15,505 bases of DNA from Actinomycetota bacterium. Lineage in GTDB: Bacteria > Actinomycetota > Actinomycetes > Actinomycetales > Microbacteriaceae. Under the pieces are notes generated by a model that was given only the letters and a program-made list of their open reading frames with translations, did not search any database and was not told the origin of the DNA. A program made the position numbers and the translations under genes. The stretch covers positions 1 to 15,505 of the forward strand of contig WLFX01000006.1 of NCBI GenBank assembly GCA_009703545.1. The letters run 5' to 3'. The first letter of the stretch is position 1. Each line of letters starts with the position of its first letter. Shown in pieces: positions 6,668 through 13,039 of this stretch.

Positions 6668-7991
6668 CCGTGAGGGTAATCAACTGGGTGGCGGTGTCGG
6701 ACTGATCTGTCGACGACCGAGTGAAGGCAGATCGAACGGTGTCCATCGTCGAGATGTTGTGGGAGCTGCGCATCCACACGACCGCGATAATTGCCGCAAC
6801 GAGACCACCCAGTGCTGCAACGCCAATCGCCCACCGTGGACCGAATGCGTTCGAGACCCAACCCGCGAGAGGCGAGCCAATCAGCGTCGCGCCGACGAGC
6901 AGGGTGGAGAAAATGGCCATTACCCGTCCACGATATATTTCGTCTGTTGTGGTTTGGATATAGCTGTTGATTGTTGCCACCATGAGAACCCCGCCGAATC
7001 CCAAAATCGGATACAGCACAACAAAAGTTGTTACGGTCGGAGCCAGGGCAGCAGCCAACCCTCCGATGGCAATCGATGCGGCGGCCATGGTGATGACCGA
7101 AAGTCGGGGCCGCGAGCTTCGAGTCACAAGCAGAGCACCACCGAGCGATCCCACGGCCAGAGCCGACATGATGAATCCGTAATCGTGCGCGCCGAGTCCG
7201 AATTCGATGACCGCCATGGTGCTGGAGAAAATCCCAAAGTTGAACACGAGCGCGCCGACGAGGAACAACATAGTGAGCACAACAACGAGGTCTTTGCGGG
7301 ATCGGATGTAGGAGAGCCCAGCTCGGAATTGGCCTCGTTCTTTTGGCGCTTTAGGTACCGCGTGCAACTCATTGCGGCGCAGCAACGAAATAGACACAAC
7401 CGCCGAGGAGAACATGAGTCCAGCGGCAAGAATTGTCCAACCCGTCCCCGCTGCCGAGATGCCGATCCCAGCCAACGCCGGCCCGATGAGTCGCGAGGTG
7501 TTGAACATCGTTGAGTTGAGCCCGATGGCGTTGGAAACGGTGTCTTTACTGACAAGCTCGTTGACAAAGATTTGGCGGGCAGGCGTTTCGATTGATTGAA
7601 TGATGCCGAGTCCCAGCGCAAGAGCATAAACGAGCCCGAGGTTGGCGATACCGGCCAAAACGGCGATACCGAGAACAACACCGAACAGGGTTTCCATCAC
7701 CGCTGCCCAGAGGATGATGGTCCGCCCGGGAAAACGGTCGATGAACGGCCCAACGAACGGGCCGAGAATCAAGATCGGTCCGAACTGAAGAGCAAGACTT
7801 ATTCCCAGCGCAACAGCATCGTCGTTGGTGAGTTCGGTGAGGACAAGCCAGTCCTGCGCGGCTCGCTGCCCCCATCCGCCGATGTTGGACAGCAGCGCAC
7901 CGATTATCCAGACGCGGAAGTTTCGGTTTGACAAAGCGCGAAACATTGAGGGTCTCGGTTCACGTTCACTACGCTTTCGACGACCAACCAT
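6654..7991 (-). CDS. MFS transporter, MFS_3/EntS-like exporter family
   Basis: Proton-coupled membrane exporter, 445 aa, about 11-12 hydrophobic segments. Seen: N-terminal MFRALSNRNFRVWIIGALLS (16-35), the loop 2-3 signature GPFIDRFPGR (81-90), PARQIFVNEL (137-146) typical of MFS_3, a central cytosolic loop (about 205-235), and RGRVMAIFSTLLVG (354-367). The substrate is unknown; relatives export siderophores or drugs. ATG 7991 is preferred: a TAGGAT hexamer lies 7 bases before it (leaderless), and the same bases also hold AGGA 8 bases away. ATG 8000 is an alternative. A longer frame to 8318 would run antisense through the lipoate ligase and is rejected. The C-terminal 40 residues are hydrophilic. 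Confidence 0.9.
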   Translation of the reverse strand: MVGRRKRSEREPRPSMFRALSNRNFRVWIIGALLSNIGGWGQRAAQDWLVLTELTNDDAVALGISLALQFGPILILGPFVGPFIDRFPGRTIILWAAVMETLFGVVLGIAVLAGIANLGLVYALALGLGIIQSIETPARQIFVNELVSKDTVSNAIGLNSTMFNTSRLIGPALAGIGISAAGTGWTILAAGLMFSSAVVSISLLRRNELHAVPKAPKERGQFRAGLSYIRSRKDLVVVLTMLFLVGALVFNFGIFSSTMAVIEFGLGAHDYGFIMSALAVGSLGGALLVTRSSRPRLSVITMAAASIAIGGLAAALAPTVTTFVVLYPILGFGGVLMVATINSYIQTTTDEIYRGRVMAIFSTLLVGATLIGSPLAGWVSNAFGPRWAIGVAALGGLVAAIIAVVWMRSSHNISTMDTVRSAFTRSSTDQSDTATQLITLTERGP

Positions 7992-8004
7992 GTCTCTCAT
8001 CCTA
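7992..8004 (-). promoter_or_regulatory. Putative -10 for the MFS gene, near-leaderless
   Basis: TAGGAT on the minus strand (8004-7999) is followed by 7 bases and ATG 7991. No convincing -35 is visible at 17-18 bases. It is divergent from the -10 of the lipoate ligase transcript at 8035-8040, so the two cores overlap back to back. Confidence 0.4.
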
Positions 8005-8034
8005 AACAGGCGATGTTGGTTCCACCGCACCGCA

Positions 8035-8047
8035 TAAAATGGGGCGC
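8035..8047 (+). promoter_or_regulatory. Putative -10 for the lipoate ligase transcript
   Basis: TAAAAT (8035-8040) is a near-consensus -10, 7 bases before ATG 8048 of a 17-codon ORF. The expected start of transcription is at 8047 or 8048. The -35 is not evident. Confidence 0.45.
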
Positions 8048-8101
8048 ATGTCCACACTCCGCGGAACCAACCACTTGTATGTCGACTCCGCCTCGATATG
8101 A
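8048..8101 (+). CDS. Candidate 17-aa leaderless leader ORF (uORF)
   Basis: ATG 8048 opens a 17-residue frame, MSTLRGTNHLYVDSASI, whose TGA (8099-8101) overlaps ATG 8098 of the lipoate ligase in an ATGA junction. The ATG is 7 bases after TAAAAT, the geometry of a leaderless mRNA. The ligase itself has no good ribosome site, so translation by reinitiation from this small ORF is plausible. The peptide has no run of one amino acid to suggest classical attenuation. It could be a chance ORF. Confidence 0.35.
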   Translation: MSTLRGTNHLYVDSASI

Positions 8102-9147
8102 AGGGTGAATACAAGGTTCCCGGCGGAAAACTGATTATCGTCGAAGCCGAGGAACGCGACGGCCACCTCGTCGATGTCATCATCTCTGGAGACTTCTTTC
8201 TCGAACCCGACGAGGCCCTCGACGCAATGACTCGTGCAATCGAGGGACTTCCTGTTACCTCTGATGCTGGCGAAATCGCGCGCCGGGTTCGGGACTCCCT
8301 CCCAGATGATGTTGTCATGCTCGGCGTTCATCCCGAAGCCGTCGCAACAGCCGTCCGACGAGCTATTGCGGATGCGCGATCGTTTGCAGAATACGACTGG
8401 GAGTTTCTCGCGCCTGAGCCGCTGTCGGCAGCCGAACACATGGCGCTCGACCAGGTCTTGACAGAAGAAGTAGGTGCGGGCCGTCGCGGGCCGACGTTGC
8501 GATTCTGGGAGTGGAACGAAAAAGCAGTGATTATCGGGTCCTTCCAATCTCTTCGCAATGAGGTCGATCTAGACGAAGCCACTTCGCGTGGTGTCGGAGT
8601 ATTTCGCCGCGTGAGCGGCGGCGGTGCGATGTTTATCGAGCCCGGCAATACCATCACCTACTCGATTTACGCCCCCGCTGATCTTGTCCGCGGCATGTCG
8701 TTTGCCGACTCTTACGCTTTCCTCGACGATTGGGTTCTGCAGGCACTGAACTCCATCGGTATCGCGGCAGAGTACAAGCCACTGAATGACATCGCGAGCC
8801 CTTTGGGCAAAATCGGCGGCGCGGCTCAGAAGAGGCTCGGGAACGGCGCAGTATTGCACCACGTCACGATGGCATACGACATCGACGCCAACGCGATGAT
8901 GCAGGTGTTGCGCATCGGTCGAGAGAAACTGAGCGATAAAGGAGTCACGAGCGCGGCGAAGCGGGTGGACCCCATCAAGAGCCAGTCGGGCATGACGCGC
9001 ACCGAGGTCATCGACAGGATGGTCGACACGTTCCGTCAACTCTATGGACTGAGAGACGGGGTCATCACCGCCGCTGAGCGTTCCCGAGCCACCCAGCTGG
9101 TGAGGGAAAAATTCCTCACTGACGAGTGGTTGCGCCGAGTTCCTTAG
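8098..9147 (+). CDS. lplA: Lipoate-protein ligase family protein with N-terminal accessory domain
   Basis: Predicted to attach lipoate (or octanoate) to the lipoyl domains of 2-oxoacid dehydrogenases or the glycine cleavage H protein; 349 aa. Domain order: residues 1-90 resemble the lipoate ligase accessory domain (EYKVPGGKL at 4-12, ISGDFFLEPDEAL at 29-41), then a catalytic BPL/LplA/LipB domain (about 100-320) with RRVSGGGAMF (170-179), LNDIASPLGKIGGAAQK (229-245) containing the probable catalytic Lys238, and LHHVTMAYDID (253-263). In E. coli LplA the accessory domain is C-terminal, so the order here is swapped. The start ATG 8098 is the first possible in a frame closed by a stop at 8035, and matches the conserved N-terminus. 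Its end overlaps regX3 by 4 bases. Confidence 0.9.
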   Translation: MKGEYKVPGGKLIIVEAEERDGHLVDVIISGDFFLEPDEALDAMTRAIEGLPVTSDAGEIARRVRDSLPDDVVMLGVHPEAVATAVRRAIADARSFAEYDWEFLAPEPLSAAEHMALDQVLTEEVGAGRRGPTLRFWEWNEKAVIIGSFQSLRNEVDLDEATSRGVGVFRRVSGGGAMFIEPGNTITYSIYAPADLVRGMSFADSYAFLDDWVLQALNSIGIAAEYKPLNDIASPLGKIGGAAQKRLGNGAVLHHVTMAYDIDANAMMQVLRIGREKLSDKGVTSAAKRVDPIKSQSGMTRTEVIDRMVDTFRQLYGLRDGVITAAERSRATQLVREKFLTDEWLRRVP

Positions 9148-9827
9148 GTTTCGAATTTGTAGCCGAGACCTCGAACCGTCATGATGAATTTCGGATTCGC
9201 GGGATCGGGTTCGATTTTGCTTCGGATGCGCTTGACGTGGACATCGAGCGTCTTTGTGTCTCCGTAATAGTTCGATCCCCATACACGATCAATAATTTGC
9301 CCTCGCGTCAACACTCGGTTGGTGTTGTCCATCAGATATTCCAGTAACTCAAATTCCTTGAGAGGCAGCGTCACGGGTTGACCATTGACCGTGACCGCGT
9401 GGCGTTCGGTGTCAAGGCGGACTGGACCAGCTTCGAGAACAGATCGTGTCTCGTTCGAATCCGACACCACGCCTCGACGCAGCACAGCCTTGATACGTGC
9501 GAGCAGTTCGCGAGTTGAATAGGGTTTGACAACGTAGTCATCCGCGCCAATTTCCAAACCAACCACTTTGTCGACCTCGGAATCTTTGGCGGTCACCATG
9601 ATGATGGGCACATTGGACCGTGTGCGGATTTCACGACACACGTCGACTCCGCTCATTCCCGGAAGCATCAGGTCCAACAGGATTAGATCGGGCGAGTTGG
9701 TTTGCCACTGGATCAGCGCCGACGGTCCATCTACGGCTTCGAGCACATCGAACCCTTCGCGCTGAAGGATGTACACGAGTGGTTCCCGCAGGGATTGTTC
9801 GTCTTCGACTACGAGCACACTACTCAT
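9144..9827 (-). CDS. regX3: Response regulator RegX3/PhoB-like (phosphate two-component system)
   Basis: OmpR/PhoB-family transcription factor, 227 aa. Receiver domain: acidic pair E8-D9, phosphoacceptor D52 in LLDLMLPGMSG, T79 and K101 (DDYVVKPYS). The C-terminal winged helix (about 130-226) carries LPLKEFELLEYLM, RVLTRGQIIDRVWG and DTKTLDVHVKRIRSKIE, closely resembling mycobacterial RegX3. Expected to bind PHO-box-type operators near pst and phoU when phosphorylated under low phosphate. The start ATG has a perfect GAGGAGA site (9840-9834, 6-base gap) lying inside the end of senX3, with an 8-base gene overlap. Its stop interlocks with that of the lipoate ligase. Confidence 0.95.
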   Translation of the reverse strand: MSSVLVVEDEQSLREPLVYILQREGFDVLEAVDGPSALIQWQTNSPDLILLDLMLPGMSGVDVCREIRTRSNVPIIMVTAKDSEVDKVVGLEIGADDYVVKPYSTRELLARIKAVLRRGVVSDSNETRSVLEAGPVRLDTERHAVTVNGQPVTLPLKEFELLEYLMDNTNRVLTRGQIIDRVWGSNYYGDTKTLDVHVKRIRSKIEPDPANPKFIMTVRGLGYKFET

Positions 9828-10962
9828 TGGTGTTCTCCTCGCTAGTGTCTACAAGCCTAGGCAGGCGGATGGTAAATGTTGAGCCAACACCCTGCTGTGA
9901 AAACAGTGTGACCTCACCGCGGTGACTCATGCTGATGTGTTTCACGAGACTGAGACCGAGGCCAGTTCCGCCCGTCGTGCGATCTCGGGATTCGTCCACT
10001 CGGTAGAACCGCTCAAATACGCGGGATTGTTCGTCGGCGGGGATACCGACACCCTGATCTGTCACGATGATGTCGACGTGTCCATTTCGAGTGGTGACTC
10101 CGATGCCGACCTGTTGATTTTTGTTTGAATATTGAATCGCGTTCTCAAGAAGGTTTTTCACGGCTACGGTCAGAAGCTCCCCGTCCCCCATGACGAAGAT
10201 GTCGTCGGGAAATTTGGCGTTGATGTCGATACCTTTAGCCTCGGCGATGACGATTGTACGTTCGAGAGCTTCGCGGATGACTGCGCCGATATTGACGGGA
10301 CGGGCGCTCGACAGAATGTCGGATGATTCGACGCGGGACAACTGAATAATCTCGGTCACGAGGTTGGACAATCGCCTCGCTTCGCGGCGAAGGCTATCGG
10401 CAAACTTGTGCATCTGTTTAGGGTTGTCAAGAGCCCCTTCCATAGCCTCACTGAGCAGAGTAATGGCGCCGATGGGAGTCTTAATTTCGTGGGTGACATT
10501 GGCGATGAAGTCGCGGCGGATAGTCTCGAAGTCCCGCTCATCGGTGGTGTCCTCAACGAGGACCAGCACGAAACCACTTCCGATCGATACGGCTCTCGCG
10601 TGCAAGTACCGAACGTCGCCGCCCGCCGCAAGCGTGAGTTCAAACTTCACTTCGTGCGTCGAATCGGAGTCCTTTGCGTGACGGACGAGCTTTCTAATCT
10701 CGTTGCTTCGGATGACGCGACCTGAAACCAACCCGAGCGCTATGGCGCTGTTTGTTGCGCGAAGTACCGCCAGGGACTCGTCTGCAATGAAACCGGCGGT
10801 GGCCAGAACACTGATCAATCGCGACGCGATTTCGGTCAAAGATTCGTCGGCTTCGGAGGCTTTCGGCCGAATTCGAACGGTCCGAAAAAACAGGTAGGTC
10901 GCAGCAATAGCAACGAGGCCGACCAACGTGACCACGAGGATAAAGATGTCGAGAGTAACCAT
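9820..10962 (-). CDS. senX3: Sensor histidine kinase SenX3/PhoR-like
   Basis: Membrane-anchored kinase of the phosphate two-component system, 380 aa. One N-terminal hydrophobic segment (about 5-26), a PAS-like region (about 50-140), a dimerisation/phosphoacceptor domain with H158 in FIANVTHEIKTPIGA (152-166), then the ATPase domain with LLENAIQYS (271-279), DQGVGIP (302-308) and GGTGLGL (331-337). There is no substantial extracytoplasmic sensor loop, which suits the known model in which PhoU and the Pst transporter report phosphate status. The start ATG lacks a spaced ribosome site (AAAGG is only 2 bases away), but TACCCT lies 7 bases upstream, suggesting a leaderless mRNA. Divergent from phoU and overlapping regX3 by 8 bases. 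Confidence 0.94.
   Translation of the reverse strand: MVTLDIFILVVTLVGLVAIAATYLFFRTVRIRPKASEADESLTEIASRLISVLATAGFIADESLAVLRATNSAIALGLVSGRVIRSNEIRKLVRHAKDSDSTHEVKFELTLAAGGDVRYLHARAVSIGSGFVLVLVEDTTDERDFETIRRDFIANVTHEIKTPIGAITLLSEAMEGALDNPKQMHKFADSLRREARRLSNLVTEIIQLSRVESSDILSSARPVNIGAVIREALERTIVIAEAKGIDINAKFPDDIFVMGDGELLTVAVKNLLENAIQYSNKNQQVGIGVTTRNGHVDIIVTDQGVGIPADEQSRVFERFYRVDESRDRTTGGTGLGLSLVKHISMSHRGEVTLFSQQGVGSTFTIRLPRLVDTSEENTNE
9834..9840 (-). promoter_or_regulatory. Strong Shine-Dalgarno for regX3 inside senX3
   Basis: GAGGAGA on the minus strand, 6 bases before the regX3 ATG, coded within the last residues of senX3. It suggests efficient independent initiation of the regulator within the shared transcript. 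Confidence 0.75.
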
Positions 10963-10975
10963 TACCTTTAGGGTA
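10963..10975 (-). promoter_or_regulatory. senX3: Putative -10 for senX3-regX3, leaderless geometry
   Basis: TACCCT on the minus strand (10975-10970) matches TAnnnT and is followed by 7 bases and the ATG. No good -35 is seen, as is usual for activator-dependent promoters. The palindrome at 11007-11018 would be centred near -50. Confidence 0.4.
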
Positions 10976-11006
10976 GGTGACGATAGGCGGAGTATCGTGG
11001 ACGCTA

Positions 11007-11018
11007 GTTCAATTGAAC
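11007..11018. repeat. Perfect 12-bp palindrome in the senX3-phoU divergent region
   Basis: GTTCAATTGAAC is its own reverse complement. GTTCA is the core of actinobacterial PHO-box units, so two opposed half-sites are present. It lies about 50 bases upstream of the predicted senX3 transcript start and about 95 before phoU. It is a candidate RegX3 operator, or one for another dimeric regulator. Confidence 0.5.
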
Positions 11019-11024
11019 GGCCTA

Positions 11025-11068
11025 TTTAACCGAGCGTTAGCGAGTTGTTAGAGCGGAGTTCACCCCGC
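11025..11068 (+). promoter_or_regulatory. Candidate PHO box: four in-phase 11-base direct repeat units
   Basis: Four consecutive 11-base units begin at 11025, 11036, 11047 and 11058: TTTAACCGAGC, GTTAGCGAGTT, GTTAGAGCGGA and GTTCACCCCGC. All share nTT(A/C) at the same register, and the last carries GTTCACC, close to the Streptomyces PhoP unit. An 11-base period is the known spacing of PhoB/PhoP-type boxes. Degeneracy of units 1-3 keeps this a candidate only. Confidence 0.45.
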
Positions 11069-11071
11069 TCT
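11050..11071 (+). repeat. Inverted repeat in the phoU leader region
   Basis: AGAGCGG (11050-11056) pairs perfectly with CCGCTCT (11065-11071) around an 8-base loop that holds GTTCACC. It ends 20 bases before the phoU ribosome site, so it could be an RNA hairpin or part of the operator. Confidence 0.45.
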
Positions 11072-11091
11072 GTTTCCTTGGAAAGATTGAC

Positions 11092-11099
11092 GGAGAGGG
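11092..11099 (+). promoter_or_regulatory. Shine-Dalgarno that fixes the phoU start
   Basis: GGAGAGGG lies 5 bases before ATG 11105. An in-frame TTG at 11045 would add 20 residues translated from the operator region and has no ribosome site. Confidence 0.75.
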
Positions 11100-11104
11100 T
11101 TGCC

Positions 11105-11764
11105 ATGCGCGAGATGTTCGACCAAGAGTTGGAATCAGTTCAAGAGCGAATTGTTGAAATTGCCGATACCGTGTTCACCGTCGTTTCTGATGCCGCCACA
11201 GCACTGCTGGAGGCGGACGTGAAGTCCGCAGATCGCGCCCTCGTCGGCGCCGAACTTGTCAGTGAAAAGGCTCTGTCGCTGGATGAACTCGTCATTCGGA
11301 CTCTCGCGTTGCAGGCCCCGGTCGCGAGAGACCTTCGCATCCTCGTCTCGACCCTGCGCATCTCTGCGTCGCTTGAGCGAATGGGTGCACTTGCGTCGCA
11401 CATCGCCACCATAGCCCGATTCCGCTTTCCCGATTCGGCGATTCCCGAATCACTCTCCGACACGTTCGACGAGATGGCACGGCTCGATATCCGCCTGTGC
11501 AAGAAGCTCATCAAGTTGCTCAAGAACACGTCAGTTGACTTGGCTCGCTCGATTCAGGCCGCGGACGCCCGTGTCGATGAACTTCATCGCGAGGTGTTCG
11601 AAGTTGTATTGGACAAAACGTGGAAAGAAAAGGCGGTTCACACGGTGGACGTCACTCTTGCAAGCCGGTATTTCGAGCGCATCGCCGACCACGTTGTCGA
11701 TATCTCGTCAAAGGTCAGCTACCTCACAACGGGCGATTGGTCGGACAACGACCTCGAGGATTAA
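11105..11764 (+). CDS. phoU: Phosphate signalling regulator PhoU
   Basis: Cytoplasmic negative regulator linking the Pst transporter to the phosphate sensor kinase; 219 aa, all-helical, the usual length. It is a tandem repeat of two three-helix bundles, shown by the repeated metal-site motifs ERMGALASHI (91-100) and ERIADHVVDI (191-200), and by LALQAPVARDLRILVSTLRI (67-86) typical of the first bundle. It is transcribed divergently from senX3-regX3 and leads the pst genes, 126 bases before pstS, whereas in E. coli phoU is last in pstSCAB-phoU. The PHO-box-like repeats directly upstream suggest phosphate control. Confidence 0.95.
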   Translation: MREMFDQELESVQERIVEIADTVFTVVSDAATALLEADVKSADRALVGAELVSEKALSLDELVIRTLALQAPVARDLRILVSTLRISASLERMGALASHIATIARFRFPDSAIPESLSDTFDEMARLDIRLCKKLIKLLKNTSVDLARSIQAADARVDELHREVFEVVLDKTWKEKAVHTVDVTLASRYFERIADHVVDISSKVSYLTTGDWSDNDLED

Positions 11765-11805
11765 GGCTGCGGACACCCGTAGCCCACATGCTGTTCATTC
11801 TTGAC

Positions 11806-11840
11806 TGGTTGCGTATAACCAAACAGAAAACATTCTGTTT
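11806..11840. repeat. Two adjacent inverted repeats upstream of pstS
   Basis: TGGTT (11806-11810) pairs with AACCA (11817-11821) around 6 bases. Next to it AAACAGAA (11821-11828) pairs perfectly with TTCTGTTT (11833-11840) around a 4-base AACA spacer. A GTTCATT core (11793-11799) and a TTGACT (11801-11806) lie just upstream. No T-tract follows, so an operator is likelier than a terminator, although a weak phoU terminator cannot be excluded. Confidence 0.5.
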
Positions 11841-11847
11841 AAATATG

Positions 11848-11853
11848 TAAAAT
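11848..11853 (+). promoter_or_regulatory. Candidate -10 of pstS
   Basis: TAAAAT (11848-11853) lies in an AT-rich stretch 38 bases before the pstS ATG, with no consensus -35 at the right distance, as expected if a bound activator replaces it. AAAGG at 11873-11877 is the only ribosome-site candidate, 13 bases before ATG, which is far. Confidence 0.35.
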
Positions 11854-11890
11854 TAGAAGTCCCGATAAATCGAAAGGTCGAACGAAAACA

Positions 11891-12967
11891 ATGTTCAATC
11901 CAGTAAAAGTCGCAAGTGCTGTCGCACTCGTTGCACTAACCCTCGCGGGTTGTGCCGCGAACGAACCCGCCGACGAGGGTACTCCTACCGCTCTCACCGG
12001 AACCCTCAACGGTGCCGGAGCATCATCGGCCGGAACCGCTCAGGAGGCATGGATCGCCGAATTCCAGACGGCCAATGACGGTGTTACGGTCAATTACGAC
12101 CCCAGTGGTTCAGGCGCGGGTCGCGAGTCGTTCTTCGCCGGTGCCGTTGAATTTGCCGGTACGGACTCGTCACTTTCGGACGAAGAACTCGCTATGGCCT
12201 CACCGCTCTGTGTCGCTGATGCTGGCTATTTCGAGGTGCCTGTCTATGTCTCGCCAATCGCTGTCATCTTCAACGTCGACGGAGTTGATGCACTCAACCT
12301 CGCGCCGGCAACAATCGCGGGAATCTTCAAGGGAGACATCACCAACTGGAACGACGCAGCAATCGCTGCGGACAACCCGGACGTGACCTTCCCCGACCTG
12401 GCCATCACCGCGGTTCACCGTTCTGATGACTCGGGAACTACCAAGAATTTCACGGACTACCTCAGCAAAAACGCTGGAGACATCTGGGATGGCGAAGTTG
12501 GGGATGCATTCCCCTACTCGACCGGTGAAGGCGCTTCTGGTACCTCGGGCGTTGTTGACGCTGTCACCAACGGAACCGGAACTATCGGTTACGCTGACGC
12601 GTCCAAGGCCGGAGACCTCGGAACTGCCAACATCAAAGTTGGAGACACATGGGTTGGCCACACTCCAGAAGGTGCGGCCGCAGTCGTTGCATTGTCACCG
12701 CGTGTCGAAGGCCGTTCGGCCACCGACATGGCTGTAGCTATCGACCGCACCCTGACCGATCCGACCGCCTACCCGCTCGTTCTCGTGTCGTACCTCATCG
12801 GATGTAACGACTACGCGGATGACGCTGTCGGTGCCCTTGTGAACGCCTACGCCACGTACCTGACGAGTGTTGATGGGCAGGCAACCGCCGCCACCAACGC
12901 CGGCTCTGCACCGGTATCGGGTGCGGTTCAGGAAGAGGCCGCCGCAATCACGGCAGCAATCAAGTAA
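11891..12967 (+). CDS. pstS: Phosphate ABC transporter substrate-binding lipoprotein PstS
   Basis: Extracytoplasmic phosphate receptor, 358 aa. Signal peptide with hydrophobic core and lipobox LAGC (18-21), giving a lipidated Cys21, followed by an acidic linker. Phosphate-contact motifs: GAGASS (41-46), SGSGAG (72-77), TDSSLSD (91-97) and RSDDSGTTKNF (177-187). The C-terminal part holds the conserved VLVSYLIG stretch. It sits between phoU and pstC; the strong hairpin after its stop probably keeps PstS in excess over the permease. Confidence 0.96.
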   Translation: MFNPVKVASAVALVALTLAGCAANEPADEGTPTALTGTLNGAGASSAGTAQEAWIAEFQTANDGVTVNYDPSGSGAGRESFFAGAVEFAGTDSSLSDEELAMASPLCVADAGYFEVPVYVSPIAVIFNVDGVDALNLAPATIAGIFKGDITNWNDAAIAADNPDVTFPDLAITAVHRSDDSGTTKNFTDYLSKNAGDIWDGEVGDAFPYSTGEGASGTSGVVDAVTNGTGTIGYADASKAGDLGTANIKVGDTWVGHTPEGAAAVVALSPRVEGRSATDMAVAIDRTLTDPTAYPLVLVSYLIGCNDYADDAVGALVNAYATYLTSVDGQATAATNAGSAPVSGAVQEEAAAITAAIK

Positions 12968-12982
12968 CGACCACACGCTAAG

Positions 12983-13019
12983 AGAGGGGCGCTGAATCTT
13001 TATGATGCAGCGCCCCTCT
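12983..13019 (+). terminator. Strong hairpin between pstS and pstC (attenuator/partial terminator or mRNA stabiliser)
   Basis: AGAGGGGCGCTG (12983-12994) is perfectly complementary to CAGCGCCCCTCT (13008-13019), a 12-bp GC-rich stem with a 13-base loop, starting 15 bases after the pstS stop. The following bases are only moderately T-rich (TCTGTCGTT). It fits a partial terminator or a 3' stabiliser that raises PstS over PstCAB. Confidence 0.75.
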
Positions 13020-13027
13020 TCTGTCGT

Positions 13028-13039
13028 TAGTGTTTCTCT
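13028..13039 (+). promoter_or_regulatory. Possible leaderless -10 for pstC
   Basis: TAGTGT (13028-13033) fits TAnnnT and is 6 bases before GTG 13040, which has no ribosome site. No clear -35 is seen. Confidence 0.3.

Noticed and set aside
6564..7514. A 316-residue plus-strand open frame
   Set aside because: Antisense to the MFS and Lrp genes, with biased low-complexity composition (His, Arg, Asp, Gln) typical of a shadow frame and no recognisable motif.
6654..8318. Longer reading frame for the MFS gene starting at 8318
   Set aside because: The added 109 residues run antisense through the conserved N-terminal half of the lipoate ligase and past its promoter; similarity to MFS proteins begins near residue 16 of the 7991 start.
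8569..9282. A 237-residue minus-strand open frame
   Set aside because: Antisense to the lipoate ligase and out of frame with regX3; no recognisable domain.
11045..11104. 20-residue N-terminal extension of PhoU from TTG 11045
   Set aside because: It would translate the operator/hairpin region, has no ribosome site, and known PhoU proteins begin at the MREMFDQ segment.
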